A DNA stretch of 30,566 nucleotides from positions 1 to 30,566 of IMG/VR virus record IMGVR_UViG_3300033155_001088, one strand, 5' to 3'. A program made the translations under genes and the position numbers. The notes beneath the pieces were generated by a model, which was given only the letters and a program-made list of their open reading frames with translations, was not told the origin of the DNA and did no database searches. This stretch comes from a virus. Every line of letters begins with the position of its first letter. The stretch's first letter is position 1. This document shows, piece by piece, positions 17,671-25,282 of this stretch.

Positions 17671-18591
17671 ATGGCAAACGAATTTGACATTTTTAACGTA
17701 AGTGTAAAAGATTTAGACACTGGTGAAAGACCATCTTCTGCAGGAAGTGATCTTTACTCACCTAAACCAGATCAAGGACAGGACGGAACTTACCGTTCTT
17801 TAATTAGGTTTCTACCTAATGCTAAAAACCCAAGAAAACCATTTGAAAGAAAGTATGTCTACTGGCTAGAAGACAGAGAAGGAAACGGCTTTTTCGCTGA
17901 TTCCCCTTCAACGGTTGGAGAAAAATGTCCTGTACAGGATATGTTCTTTAAACTAAGAAACTCTGAATCTGCTGTTGACAAAAAGATGTCAGAAGGTTTA
18001 AAGCGTAGAGAAGTATTCTATGCATTGGTACAAATTATTAAGGATCCACAAAACAGAGATCTTGAAGGACAAGTTAAAGTTATGAAATTTGGTTATAAAA
18101 TTAAAACCAAAATTGATGAAGAACTGAATCCTCAATTCGACGAACCTACTCAAGTATTTGATCCATTTGAAGGAAAGAATTTTGAATTGGTTATTTCAAA
18201 GAAAGGTGGATATCCTAACTATGACTCAAGTAAATTCCACGGTAATAAATCAGCAATGGAAATTAATGGTGAAAAAGTTACTGATACGGATGAAAGCCGT
18301 AAAGCAATTTTAGATTTATTAAAAGATGCTCCTGATTTATCAACATGGGGTTACAAGGCATGGGATGATACAATTAGAGGTAAAGTAATGAATGTACTTT
18401 CTCAATTCACATCTCCTGGTGATTCTATCGCAAACATTACAGCATCTAAACCTGCTCCAGTAAACACTCAAAAAACTGAGGCTGCTGCAACCGTAGCAAC
18501 CACAGAAACAAAGCAAGCTGCTCCAACTGAAACTAAGAAGGAAGAAAAGGCTGATGACTTTGATGATTTTATTAATGGGTTAGATCTTTAA
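17671..18591 (+). CDS. 32: Gene 32-like single-stranded DNA-binding protein (306 aa)
   Basis: Length matches T4 gp32 (301 aa). An N-terminal segment precedes an OB-fold core: SLIRFLPNAKNP, then YVYWLEDREG, FYALVQIIKDPQNRDLEGQV and KVMKFGYKI, the characteristic order of gp32-type proteins. The C-terminal ~60 residues are Ala/Thr/Lys rich and end in an acidic tail (KADDFDDFINGLDL), which in T4 contacts the polymerase, primase-helicase and recombination proteins. Only one Cys (in GEKCPVQD) is present, so the T4 zinc site (His plus three Cys) is missing. The gene has a 172-base leader with inverted repeats, which could allow autogenous control as in T4. Function and family are well supported. Confidence 0.88.
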   Translation: MANEFDIFNVSVKDLDTGERPSSAGSDLYSPKPDQGQDGTYRSLIRFLPNAKNPRKPFERKYVYWLEDREGNGFFADSPSTVGEKCPVQDMFFKLRNSESAVDKKMSEGLKRREVFYALVQIIKDPQNRDLEGQVKVMKFGYKIKTKIDEELNPQFDEPTQVFDPFEGKNFELVISKKGGYPNYDSSKFHGNKSAMEINGEKVTDTDESRKAILDLLKDAPDLSTWGYKAWDDTIRGKVMNVLSQFTSPGDSIANITASKPAPVNTQKTEAAATVATTETKQAAPTETKKEEKADDFDDFINGLDL

Positions 18592-18600
18592 TTATAGAGT

Positions 18601-19671
18601 ATGGCAGAAGTAATAATATCTTCTGAAATGAAAGCTCGGATCATTGAGAAGGTGGTCCGAGTTCTTCATACTCAACATTCTCATCCAGAGAAAAGAAGAT
18701 TATTAGAAAGTAAAGGTAGGTTAAATTTTGCATGCCCTTATTGTGGCGATTCTCATGATACTCCACGAAAAAAGAGAGGTAACATTTATTGGAATGATTT
18801 ATATTTTCATTGTTATAATTGTTCTGCTCATGAGAGTTTAGATACTTTCTTAAAAGATCATAATGAAAACTTTGAAGGTGATGATAGAATCAATGTAATT
18901 AATTACATAAAGGAAAACCGCAAACATTTTTCACTAGGTGAAAATTTAGACTTTTATCTTTTTGATAAAGCAAAAGAATTAGCATTATCATTTGATGAGC
19001 TTATAAACGGATTTAATGTTTATCCTATAAACACCTTAACTTATCAGGCATATCCTTATTTAAAAAGTAGACTATTACACCATAAGACTGATAGGTTTGG
19101 TTTTGATCCAAGAAGAAAAGAATTATATGTTTTTAATTTAACACCTGAAGGCAAAATATTAGGTTTTCAAACTAGAGACTTAGGTAATAATGGTGGTCCT
19201 AAATATAAGACTTGGAATATAGAAAGAATATATGATAGGTTAAAAATACCATTGGAGGTTACTGAAGAAGAATTAGATAACTTAAATAAAATATCAATGT
19301 TGTTTGGAATATTAACCGTTGATATGTCAAGAGACTTCTCTATTTTTGAAGGTCCTATTGATGCAATGTTTATGAATAATTCTATAGGTTTAACTGGAGT
19401 TAAAAAACAGATAATTGAATTTAATGAAATACCAACTGCAAGGTATTTCTTTGATAATGATTTAGAAGGTAAGACTAGAATGATTGAAAAATTAAAGTCT
19501 GGTCAAACTGTATTTATGTGGGATAAGTTTTTAAAAGACTTTAACATTCCACAAAGAAAGGTAAAGGATTTAAATGATCTAGTAAAATGGGAGTATAAAA
19601 ATAGAACTGGGTGCTTAAACGACTTGGATAAATATTTTACAAACAACTCATTAGATATAATTTTTATATAA
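18601..19671 (+). CDS. 61: DNA primase, T4 gp61 type (356 aa)
   Basis: A zinc-ribbon CPYC...CYNC is present (C45, C48, C71, C74), with the GDSHD and HCYNCSAH context of gp61. The C-terminal half has TOPRIM features: E250 in FEGPIDAMF, the DxD pair D285/D287 in FDNDLEGK, and KDLNDLVKW near the end. T4 gp61 is 342 aa, so this is full length. The enzyme makes the short RNA primers for lagging-strand synthesis and works with the gp41 helicase, which is not in this window. It begins 9 bases after gene 32 with a short leader (ttatagagtATG). Its TAA overlaps the next ATG by one base, so the downstream genes are probably co-translated. Confidence 0.85.
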   Translation: MAEVIISSEMKARIIEKVVRVLHTQHSHPEKRRLLESKGRLNFACPYCGDSHDTPRKKRGNIYWNDLYFHCYNCSAHESLDTFLKDHNENFEGDDRINVINYIKENRKHFSLGENLDFYLFDKAKELALSFDELINGFNVYPINTLTYQAYPYLKSRLLHHKTDRFGFDPRRKELYVFNLTPEGKILGFQTRDLGNNGGPKYKTWNIERIYDRLKIPLEVTEEELDNLNKISMLFGILTVDMSRDFSIFEGPIDAMFMNNSIGLTGVKKQIIEFNEIPTARYFFDNDLEGKTRMIEKLKSGQTVFMWDKFLKDFNIPQRKVKDLNDLVKWEYKNRTGCLNDLDKYFTNNSLDIIFI

Positions 19672-19889
19672 TGGGAGTAAAAAATTATAACACATTTGTG
19701 ACTGAAGAAATAGATGATTTTTATAAAGACTTAGAAAGTAGTAATAAAAAACTTAAATTATTTTCTACATTTACTAAATCTACATTAGACGAAGTAAAAA
19801 CATCTTTCTCTTTACCTGAACCTAAAAAGAAGTTTCAGCCTAAAGTAAAAGGGTTTAAAAAGAGTAATAACAATAAAGGTATATTTTAA
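19671..19889 (+). CDS. Small hypothetical protein between primase and uvsY (72 aa)
   Basis: The start overlaps the primase stop by one base (TAATG) and the stop directly abuts the uvsY ATG (TAAATG), so it is clearly part of the primase-uvsY-uvsW unit. The N-terminus contains NYNTFVTEE, a weaker relative of the capsid-targeting-like motif seen in other proteins of this window (F-V-T-E). The middle is acidic and helical; the C-terminus is basic and Lys/Phe/Pro rich (KKKFQPKVKGFKKSNNN), which would suit nucleic-acid or protein binding. No family is recognised. It may be an accessory factor of the recombination machine or a packaged peptide. Confidence 0.6.
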   Translation: MGVKNYNTFVTEEIDDFYKDLESSNKKLKLFSTFTKSTLDEVKTSFSLPEPKKKFQPKVKGFKKSNNNKGIF

Positions 19890-20339
19890 ATGGAATATAA
19901 TGATACTGCTACAGGTGAGGCTAATGAAGAATTAGCAACAAGACTAGCTAATGATAGAGATAATTGGAAAGAAAAGATAAGTAATTTAGTTTCTTTGTTA
20001 AAAGATATGAATAAGCTATCTGAATGCCAAGTAACAATGCTATCTTATAGACAAATTTTATTGGATAAAATTACTGATTTTAAAACAACCAAGCATAAAA
20101 GACAAGCGGCATATGATAGGTATTACAAAATTAAGTATAGGGAATATTCTATCGATTATGATGTTAAATTAACAAGCGGTGAAAAGGTTGCTTTTATAAA
20201 GGCAGACTTATCTCATTTAAGAACTCAAATGGAAATGTTACAATCTCATATGGATTATTACCAAGAATGTATAAAGACATGTGATAACTTAGCTTTTGCT
20301 ATTCGAAATAGAATTAGCTTAGATGATAAAGAATACTAA
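19890..20339 (+). CDS. uvsY: UvsY-like recombination mediator (149 aa)
   Basis: The size matches T4 UvsY (137 aa). The pattern of conserved spots also matches: a helix with MLSYRQILLDKI, then KRQAAYDRYYK, then SGEKVAFIKADLSHLRTQ, and a C-terminal helix ending in CDNLAFAIRNRI, which parallels the T4 ending with its FC...LDAIKSRGFAI. It is almost all helical, as UvsY is. UvsY loads the UvsX recombinase onto ssDNA coated with gp32. The neighbour UvsW and upstream gene 32 support the call. The ATG directly follows the previous stop; its own TAA overlaps the uvsW start by one base. The assignment is from remembered sequence similarity, not a search. Confidence 0.75.
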   Translation: MEYNDTATGEANEELATRLANDRDNWKEKISNLVSLLKDMNKLSECQVTMLSYRQILLDKITDFKTTKHKRQAAYDRYYKIKYREYSIDYDVKLTSGEKVAFIKADLSHLRTQMEMLQSHMDYYQECIKTCDNLAFAIRNRISLDDKEY

Positions 20340-21844
20340 TGGAATTATCACTCTCGGAAAATAAAAAGTTTTTAGTTATTGATTCATGTACTGAATTGGA
20401 ATATGAACAACTAAAAAGCAGTTTAACTAAAAAGATTGAAGGTTGGCGCTTTCACCCTTTAGTTAAAAAGAGAGTGTGGGATGGTAATGTATCATTCGTA
20501 AAAAGAAATAAAATTCCAGCTGGCTTATGGAAAGAAATTATTGATATATGTAAAGATTATGATTTTACATATTCATTAAATAATATTACCAATATTTTTG
20601 ATACTGAAATAAAAGAAGATGAATTTAGAGAATGGGTTTCTAAAATTTTTGAAAAGCATCCAGATTTTAAGCCTAGAGAATATCAAATTGAAGCTGCATT
20701 TAAAATTTTAAAATATAGAAGGTGTTTAGCTGAGCTTGCAACATCAGCAGGTAAAACTCTAATATCATTTATGGTAGTTGCATATTTAATGGATGTTTTA
20801 GGTAAGAAAAAAATCTTAATGATAGTTCCTAATGTAAATTTAGTATTACAGGCTACTGGCGATTTTGATGAATATAATAAATGTGGAATTCCTTTAAAGA
20901 CTCAACAAATATATGCAGGTGTAAAAATAAGAAAGAGCTCAAACTTAGTAATTGGTACATACCAATCTTTAGTTAAAAAAGGAGAAGACTATTTTAAACA
21001 ATTTGATGCCGTCTTTGTAGATGAAACTCATAAAGCAAAAGCTAATTCCATTCAAAAGATAATGGATAAATGTTGGCATTGTGATTTTAGATTTGGTTTA
21101 AGTGGAACTATCCCTAAAAGAGGAACTGTAAACAGATTAAGCTTAATGTCAGCAATGGGTCCTTTGGTTACTCAAGTAAAAGCAAATTATTTACAAGACG
21201 AGGGGTACATAGCCAGTTGTAAAGTAATGCAACTTCACATGGATTATGCCACCGATGAACAAAAAGAATCATTTTCTTTTCTATCTAAAAATCCACATGA
21301 TAGACAAAGATTATTTGGATTAGAACAAAACTTTATAAATCAAAGTGAAAAGAGATTAGATTTTGTCTGCCAGGTAATTAAGAAGTCCACATCAAATTCC
21401 TTAGTACTTTTTCATAAGATTGCATACGGTGAAAAACTATATAATAAATTAAGGCATATAACAGACAAGAAAGTATACTATGTAGATGGTTCTGTTAATG
21501 TAGATATAAGAGAAGAATTTAAAAGCCGTATGGAAAAGAATGACGATGTTATTATTGTAGCATCTTATGGTACATTTTCCACAGGTATTTCAATTAAAAA
21601 CATACATAACATTTTCTTTACTGAAAGTTTTAAGTCTGAAGTTATAATTAGACAAAGTATAGGTAGAGGATTGAGAAAGCATTCATCAAAAGATGTCGTA
21701 AAAATTTATGATTTTATTGATGATTTTAGATATAAAACCGAAGATCACGACTGGGTTAATTATATCTACCGTCATGGTATTGCCAGGCGAACAATATATA
21801 AAGAAGAAAAGTTTCCATTCGAAGTTCAGAATATCAGATTCTAA
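20339..21844 (+). CDS. uvsW: UvsW-like DNA/RNA helicase (501 aa)
   Basis: Length is nearly the same as T4 UvsW (503 aa). An N-terminal ~100-residue domain (EGWRFHPLVKKRVWDG) precedes a superfamily 2 helicase core: Walker A ATSAGKT with K139, a DETH motif at 228-231, the SGTIPKRG motif and, near the C-terminus, QSIGRGLRKH with R443 and R446 (motif VI). UvsW unwinds R-loops, branched DNA and stalled forks, shutting off origin-dependent replication and promoting recombination-dependent replication. It is the last gene of the primase-uvsY-uvsW unit. A 56-base gap follows, containing TATATAAAA-like sequence. This is a confident call. Confidence 0.9.
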   Translation: MELSLSENKKFLVIDSCTELEYEQLKSSLTKKIEGWRFHPLVKKRVWDGNVSFVKRNKIPAGLWKEIIDICKDYDFTYSLNNITNIFDTEIKEDEFREWVSKIFEKHPDFKPREYQIEAAFKILKYRRCLAELATSAGKTLISFMVVAYLMDVLGKKKILMIVPNVNLVLQATGDFDEYNKCGIPLKTQQIYAGVKIRKSSNLVIGTYQSLVKKGEDYFKQFDAVFVDETHKAKANSIQKIMDKCWHCDFRFGLSGTIPKRGTVNRLSLMSAMGPLVTQVKANYLQDEGYIASCKVMQLHMDYATDEQKESFSFLSKNPHDRQRLFGLEQNFINQSEKRLDFVCQVIKKSTSNSLVLFHKIAYGEKLYNKLRHITDKKVYYVDGSVNVDIREEFKSRMEKNDDVIIVASYGTFSTGISIKNIHNIFFTESFKSEVIIRQSIGRGLRKHSSKDVVKIYDFIDDFRYKTEDHDWVNYIYRHGIARRTIYKEEKFPFEVQNIRF

Positions 21845-21900
21845 TATAGAATATCTTTTCACTAAGACATGGATATATAAAAAAAATAAAAATAACTAAA

Positions 21901-23598
21901 ATGAAGTCAATCAAAAAGTTTTCTGCAATTTCTGCTAAAGATCAACCGATCACAGAGTCTGCAAAAGTAAGCCAAGAAGCTGTTGAAGAATTGATCAAAA
22001 AGATTGGTTTTGACAGTATAGAAGAATTAAAGAAAGAAAAAGATCTTCTTTCTAAACTCGAATCATTAGCTAAAAGTTCTGCTAAAAAAGATGACATCTC
22101 TGAAGATGAAATCGAAGAAGATAGAGCTGAGGATATCGAAGACGAAGTAAAAGCTAAAGGTACTCCTAAATCTTTAGAAGGTACAGAGGATAAAGAAGGT
22201 GAAGAGGAAGTAATTCCATCTGATTCTGAAGTAGCTGAAGAGGAAGAGGTAGAAGCTGAAGAAGAAGTAGAAGAGGATAGAGCTGAAGATATCGAAGATG
22301 AAGTATTAGCTATCGGCAAAACTAAATCTTTAGAAGATAAAGAAGGTAAAGAAGTTTCACCAGATCAAGAAATTACAAAAGAGGTTCCAGCCGAAGCACC
22401 AGAAGTTGAGGATAAAGGTGGTGTAGATGTTGAAGATGATGATTCTGAAAATGAAGAAGTTGAAACTCCAAAAGCTACTCGTAGAATAATGGCCTTTGAA
22501 GATTTTGTAAAAGAAAAGGAAGAAACTATTAATAAGAATATTAAATATCACGATGATGATGAAGAGCCAGAAGATTACGCTGTTCCTGTAGCTGCATCTG
22601 CTGATCCATTAGCTGAAGCAAAAGTTAATGAAGATGACGATGATGATGAAGAAAAAGGTTCTGATGATGAAAGAAAAGGTGATGAGCTAGAAGATAAAGG
22701 CGATAAGAAAGTTGATTCTGAAGATGACAAAGAAAAAGCAGACCATTATAAAGGAGCTGTTAAATCTGATGATAAAGAAATTGATGCTTTAAAGAAAGAT
22801 GTTAAATACGACAAAGAAGAAGAGGAAGATGCTGAAAAGAATGAATCTACTATTATGTCTTTTTCTACTTTTGTAAATGAAGCTTATGACAGAGTTGTAC
22901 TAGGTGGAAATAAAGGTGATAAATCTAAAACACATGATGGTGAAGATTACGAAGATGAGGATGAAGTAGAGGAAAAGTATGACAGAGTTGTACTAGGTGG
23001 AAATAAAGGTGATAAATCTAAAACTCACGATGGCGAGGATTATGAAGAAGAAGATGAAAAGGATGAAGCCGTAGATGAAACTGTAGGTCAAGTAATTACT
23101 AAAGTTGAAGGCGATGAAATCGCTGATGAAGTTGCTGGAGATGATGGAATTGCAATTCCTGCAATTAAAGGTGACGGACCAGAAACTGCTGCAGGTATTG
23201 CAGGAGATATGATGGATATGGGTAAACCTAAATCTATTGAAGGTAAAGGTAAAGAACTAATTACTAAAGATCAAGAAATTACTGAAGTAGTTCCTGATGA
23301 AGCTAATGATCCTAAAGATGCAACTGTAGTTGTAAAAGAAGAGGAAGAAGTTTTACCTGATGATTCAATTGCTGAAAAGTTTAGAAAGATTGCTGCAAAT
23401 AAAATTGGCAAGCTTAATGAAAAAGAAATCAAATCAGCTGATGAATTTAAAGAATATGCAATGTCAATTCTAAAAGATGCATTCGGTGAAGATTTTGATG
23501 AAGAAAAGGCAACTAAAACTGCTGATGGTTTATTAGACAAATATGGTGAAGACTATGGAGCAATGGTTGGAGCTTTACAATCCACAATGGGATCATAA
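21901..23598 (+). CDS. Highly acidic repetitive protein, possible head core/scaffold or internal protein (565 aa)
   Basis: Glu, Asp and Lys dominate. The N-terminus MKSIKKFSAISAKDQPITES has the Met-Lys start of the capsid-targeting-like group and an I-T-E|S site. Two more motif copies are internal: MAFEDFVKE at residue 197 and MSFSTFVNEA at 319. Repeats include DRAEDIEDEV units 52 residues apart, a near-perfect 31-residue tandem repeat (22885-23070) and recurring KSLEG...DQEIT..VP segments. The last ~75 residues differ: helical and compact (FRKIAANKIGKL, then DEFKEYAMSILKDAFGEDFD), like a conserved assembly domain. Acidic, protease-site-rich proteins are typical of T4 prohead cores (gp22, gp67). 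The role is inferred; no orthology to those genes was verified. Confidence 0.6.
   Translation: MKSIKKFSAISAKDQPITESAKVSQEAVEELIKKIGFDSIEELKKEKDLLSKLESLAKSSAKKDDISEDEIEEDRAEDIEDEVKAKGTPKSLEGTEDKEGEEEVIPSDSEVAEEEEVEAEEEVEEDRAEDIEDEVLAIGKTKSLEDKEGKEVSPDQEITKEVPAEAPEVEDKGGVDVEDDDSENEEVETPKATRRIMAFEDFVKEKEETINKNIKYHDDDEEPEDYAVPVAASADPLAEAKVNEDDDDDEEKGSDDERKGDELEDKGDKKVDSEDDKEKADHYKGAVKSDDKEIDALKKDVKYDKEEEEDAEKNESTIMSFSTFVNEAYDRVVLGGNKGDKSKTHDGEDYEDEDEVEEKYDRVVLGGNKGDKSKTHDGEDYEEEDEKDEAVDETVGQVITKVEGDEIADEVAGDDGIAIPAIKGDGPETAAGIAGDMMDMGKPKSIEGKGKELITKDQEITEVVPDEANDPKDATVVVKEEEEVLPDDSIAEKFRKIAANKIGKLNEKEIKSADEFKEYAMSILKDAFGEDFDEEKATKTADGLLDKYGEDYGAMVGALQSTMGS
22117..22336 (+). repeat. Degenerate repeat units encoding DRAEDIEDEV...KSLE
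   Basis: Codons starting at 22117 and again at 22273 (156 bases later) both encode EDRAEDIEDEV, followed by a KxKxLE-type segment (TPKSLEG and TKSLED). A third, looser relative with KPKSIEG...DQEIT lies near 23224-23283. The repeats make most of the N-terminal half of this acidic protein low-complexity. Confidence 0.75.
22885..23070 (+). repeat. Two-copy 93-base tandem repeat inside the acidic protein
   Basis: Copies at 22885-22977 and 22978-23070 encode two 31-residue units that both begin YDRVVLGGNKGDKSKTHDGE and then diverge slightly in acidic residues. The DNA copies differ at several third-codon positions, so the duplication is not brand new, yet the first 22 residues are unchanged, which suggests selection on the protein sequence. 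The unit follows directly after the internal MSFSTFVNEA motif, at its predicted cut site. Confidence 0.9.
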
Positions 23599-23608
23599 TA
23601 AATAAAAC

Positions 23609-24880
23609 ATGAAACACGTAAAATTGTTTGAACAATGGCTGGCCGACAAAAGCCAGCCATTTCTTTTTGAAGGTGGTGCAGCTGGCCACATGGCTCATCC
23701 TTTTGATGATAAAGACTTGACCTTTGGCGATTTTAAAGCAATGATTGATGCTGGTCTTAGAGGTCAGTTAAGCTTTGAAGAAGATCCTACGGAAAAGACT
23801 GATGGCCAAAACTTATTTGTAACTATACAGGATGGTAAAGTAAAATTTGCCAGAAATAAAGGCCAAATGGCAAATCCTATAGATCTTAATGGAATTATAG
23901 GTATGTTTACAGGACATGCATCAAAATTAGTAGAAGATACTTATATCTTTGCTGCTAAAGATTTAGATAAGCTATTAAGAAAACTTCCACCAGCAGACCA
24001 AGAAAAATATTTTAAGAATGGAAAGGATTTTATGAATATGGAATTAATCTATTCATTAAACCCAAATGTTATTCATTATGATACTGATGTTATACAATTT
24101 CATGGAATAAAAGAAACAGATGGAAAAGGTAATATCATAGGTACAAATAATAAACCTGCTAAAGAAATAACAAACATACTTCAAAAACTAAAATCTGATA
24201 TTGGTAAAACATTTAAAATTATTCCTCCTAGAGTAATTCAATTACAAAGAGACTTAGATTTTACTGCAAACAAGAAAAGATTCATTAATCAAGTTAATGC
24301 TTTAGAAAAAAGATATGGCTTAAACGACGGAGATGAAGTTTCAAGATATCATGAAATGTGGTGGAGAGAATTAATAGATAAAGAATTTCCTAAATTATCT
24401 CAGGATGTAAAAGAAGGTTTACTTAGAAGATGGGCATACGGTGACAAGAAGACTTTAAACATGAGATCTTTAGCCAAACAAGTTGGACCTAAAGAGGCTG
24501 CACTAGTTAAAAAGTTTGATAAAGAAGATGTTGCCAAAAAGTATAAAGAAAACATTAGACCTTTTGAAGATCTGTTTTTAGAGTTAGGTTCTATTATTAT
24601 GAAAAATGCTTCTAACTTTTTAGCAGCTAATCCATCAGGGGAAGCCCAAAGGTTAAGAAGAGATATAGAAGCTCAAGCAAGTAAGATTAAAAAGACAGGT
24701 GGGGTAGAACAAATTAAAAAGGTTGAAGCTGAACTTGCAAGGTTAAGTAGAATTGGTGGTATAGAATCAATATTTCCAACTGAAGGTATTGTATTTAAAT
24801 ATAAAGGTAAGATTTATAAATTAACTGGTACCTTTGCTGCAATTAACCAATTATTAGGCCTAATAAAATACGGGAGATAA
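23609..24880 (+). CDS. Ligase-superfamily nucleotidyltransferase with capsid-targeting-like N-terminus (423 aa)
   Basis: Motifs of the covalent nucleotidyltransferase (DNA/RNA ligase and capping enzyme) superfamily are present in order: motif I EKTDGQN with candidate lysine K63, followed by FARNKGQM; motif III-like MNMELIY with E145; motif IV EGIVFK with E392; motif V-like KIYKL with K401/K404. A long helical insert separates III and IV. The N-terminus MKHVKLFEQWLADKSQPFLFEGG resembles a capsid-targeting leader with a possible cut after E21 (L-F-E|G). An alternative ATG is at 23690, but the A-rich leader (aataaaacATG) supports the first one. A terminator-like hairpin sits within codons 9-18. 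It likely joins or adenylates nucleic acid; the substrate is unknown. Confidence 0.7.
   Translation: MKHVKLFEQWLADKSQPFLFEGGAAGHMAHPFDDKDLTFGDFKAMIDAGLRGQLSFEEDPTEKTDGQNLFVTIQDGKVKFARNKGQMANPIDLNGIIGMFTGHASKLVEDTYIFAAKDLDKLLRKLPPADQEKYFKNGKDFMNMELIYSLNPNVIHYDTDVIQFHGIKETDGKGNIIGTNNKPAKEITNILQKLKSDIGKTFKIIPPRVIQLQRDLDFTANKKRFINQVNALEKRYGLNDGDEVSRYHEMWWRELIDKEFPKLSQDVKEGLLRRWAYGDKKTLNMRSLAKQVGPKEAALVKKFDKEDVAKKYKENIRPFEDLFLELGSIIMKNASNFLAANPSGEAQRLRRDIEAQASKIKKTGGVEQIKKVEAELARLSRIGGIESIFPTEGIVFKYKGKIYKLTGTFAAINQLLGLIKYGR
23634..23668 (+). terminator. Terminator-like hairpin inside the start of the ligase-like gene
   Basis: Perfect 10-base stem AATGGCTGGC (23634-23643) and GCCAGCCATT (23652-23661) with an 8-base loop, followed by TTCTTTTT. 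The stem is unusually GC-rich for this genome. It starts 25 bases after the ATG of the 423-aa gene, so it may attenuate transcription between the abundant acidic protein and the downstream enzyme. Whether it terminates is not known. Confidence 0.6.
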
Positions 24881-24935
24881 TTGTTAATAACTTTTAGTTA
24901 AATAATTTTTTTATCCCAATTAAATTGATTATATT

Positions 24936-24945
24936 TATATAATAA
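24936..24945 (+). promoter_or_regulatory. Promoter-like TATATAATAA element upstream of the small-gene cluster
   Basis: TATATAATAA lies 15 bases before the ATG at 24960, in the 79-base gap after the ligase-like gene. It resembles the T4 late promoter (TATAAATA). The same 10-mer also occurs upstream of gene 32 and of the 1075-aa gene, but once inside uvsW too, so chance in AT-rich DNA is possible. Confidence 0.35.
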
Positions 24946-24959
24946 AATAAAACAACAAT

Positions 24960-25133
24960 ATGGACTATTTACATACATTTGAATCTCTTAATGAATCTAG
25001 AGAATTAGATACCATTAAAAAGATGGTATTGGACTATGCTGAAAAGAAAGGCAAATCCAAATGGAAAGATTTACAAAATTTAATCGTTAAGCATAAAGGC
25101 TTGGATCCTAATGATAGATCAAACTGGGTATGA
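24960..25133 (+). CDS. Small protein with capsid-targeting-like N-terminus (57 aa)
   Basis: ATG at 24960 after an A-rich leader (aaaacaacaATG), TGA at 25131. The N-terminus MDYLHTFESLNESREL has an aromatic/hydrophobic pattern and an L-N-E|S site at E12 like the other capsid-targeting-like proteins. The remainder is helical and Lys-rich (KKMVLDYAEKKGKSKWKDL), ending with DPNDRSNWV. Codon use and the tight spacing to the next small genes (7 bases) support a real gene. Function unknown; a head-packaged peptide is possible. Confidence 0.6.
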   Translation: MDYLHTFESLNESRELDTIKKMVLDYAEKKGKSKWKDLQNLIVKHKGLDPNDRSNWV

Positions 25134-25140
25134 TAAAAAC

Positions 25141-25281
25141 ATGGGTAAACATGGTAGAGGTCAAAACTCACATGGACTACTTATGAGACCTACAAAGAAA
25201 GATCCTCGCTATTTAGAAAAAACACCAGATAACAAGTTTTATGTCGTAAAGATATGGGACGGTAAATCTAAATTGGCATAA
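25141..25281 (+). CDS. Very small basic protein (46 aa)
   Basis: ATG at 25141 and TAA at 25279-25281, one base before the next ATG. The sequence MGKHGRGQNSHGLLMRPTKK is Gly/His/Arg/Lys rich, followed by a short strand with FYVVKIWDGKSKLA. It lies between two other small genes on the same strand in a compact run. An alternative overlapping frame from 25130 gives only 18 codons and was rejected. No family is recognised. A nucleic-acid-binding role would fit the charge but is not shown. Confidence 0.5.
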   Translation: MGKHGRGQNSHGLLMRPTKKDPRYLEKTPDNKFYVVKIWDGKSKLA

Positions 25282-25282
25282 T

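Noticed and set aside
21438-21447. TATATAATAA inside uvsW as a promoter
   Set aside because: It is in the middle of a well-supported coding sequence with no gene start within 400 bases; taken as a chance copy.
21942-22319. 125-aa Ser-rich open frame on the minus strand
   Set aside because: It is the antisense image of the Glu/Asp-rich repeat codons of the acidic protein (GAA/GAT read as TTC/ATC, and Ser codons). No start context or operon support.
22885-23070. Tandem repeat considered as a CRISPR-like or phage origin iteron array
   Set aside because: The two copies are in frame, encode matching protein units and differ mostly at synonymous positions, so they are a protein repeat.
24881-24959. 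Terminator after the 423-aa gene (TAACT TTT AGTTA then T-run)
   Set aside because: The stem is 5 bp of A/T with one G-C pair and the T-run starts only after a gap; too weak to call.
25130-25186. Short frame starting ATGATAAAAACATGG that overlaps the 57-aa gene stop
   Set aside because: Only 18 codons before a stop; the frame from 25141 is longer and directly abuts the next gene.
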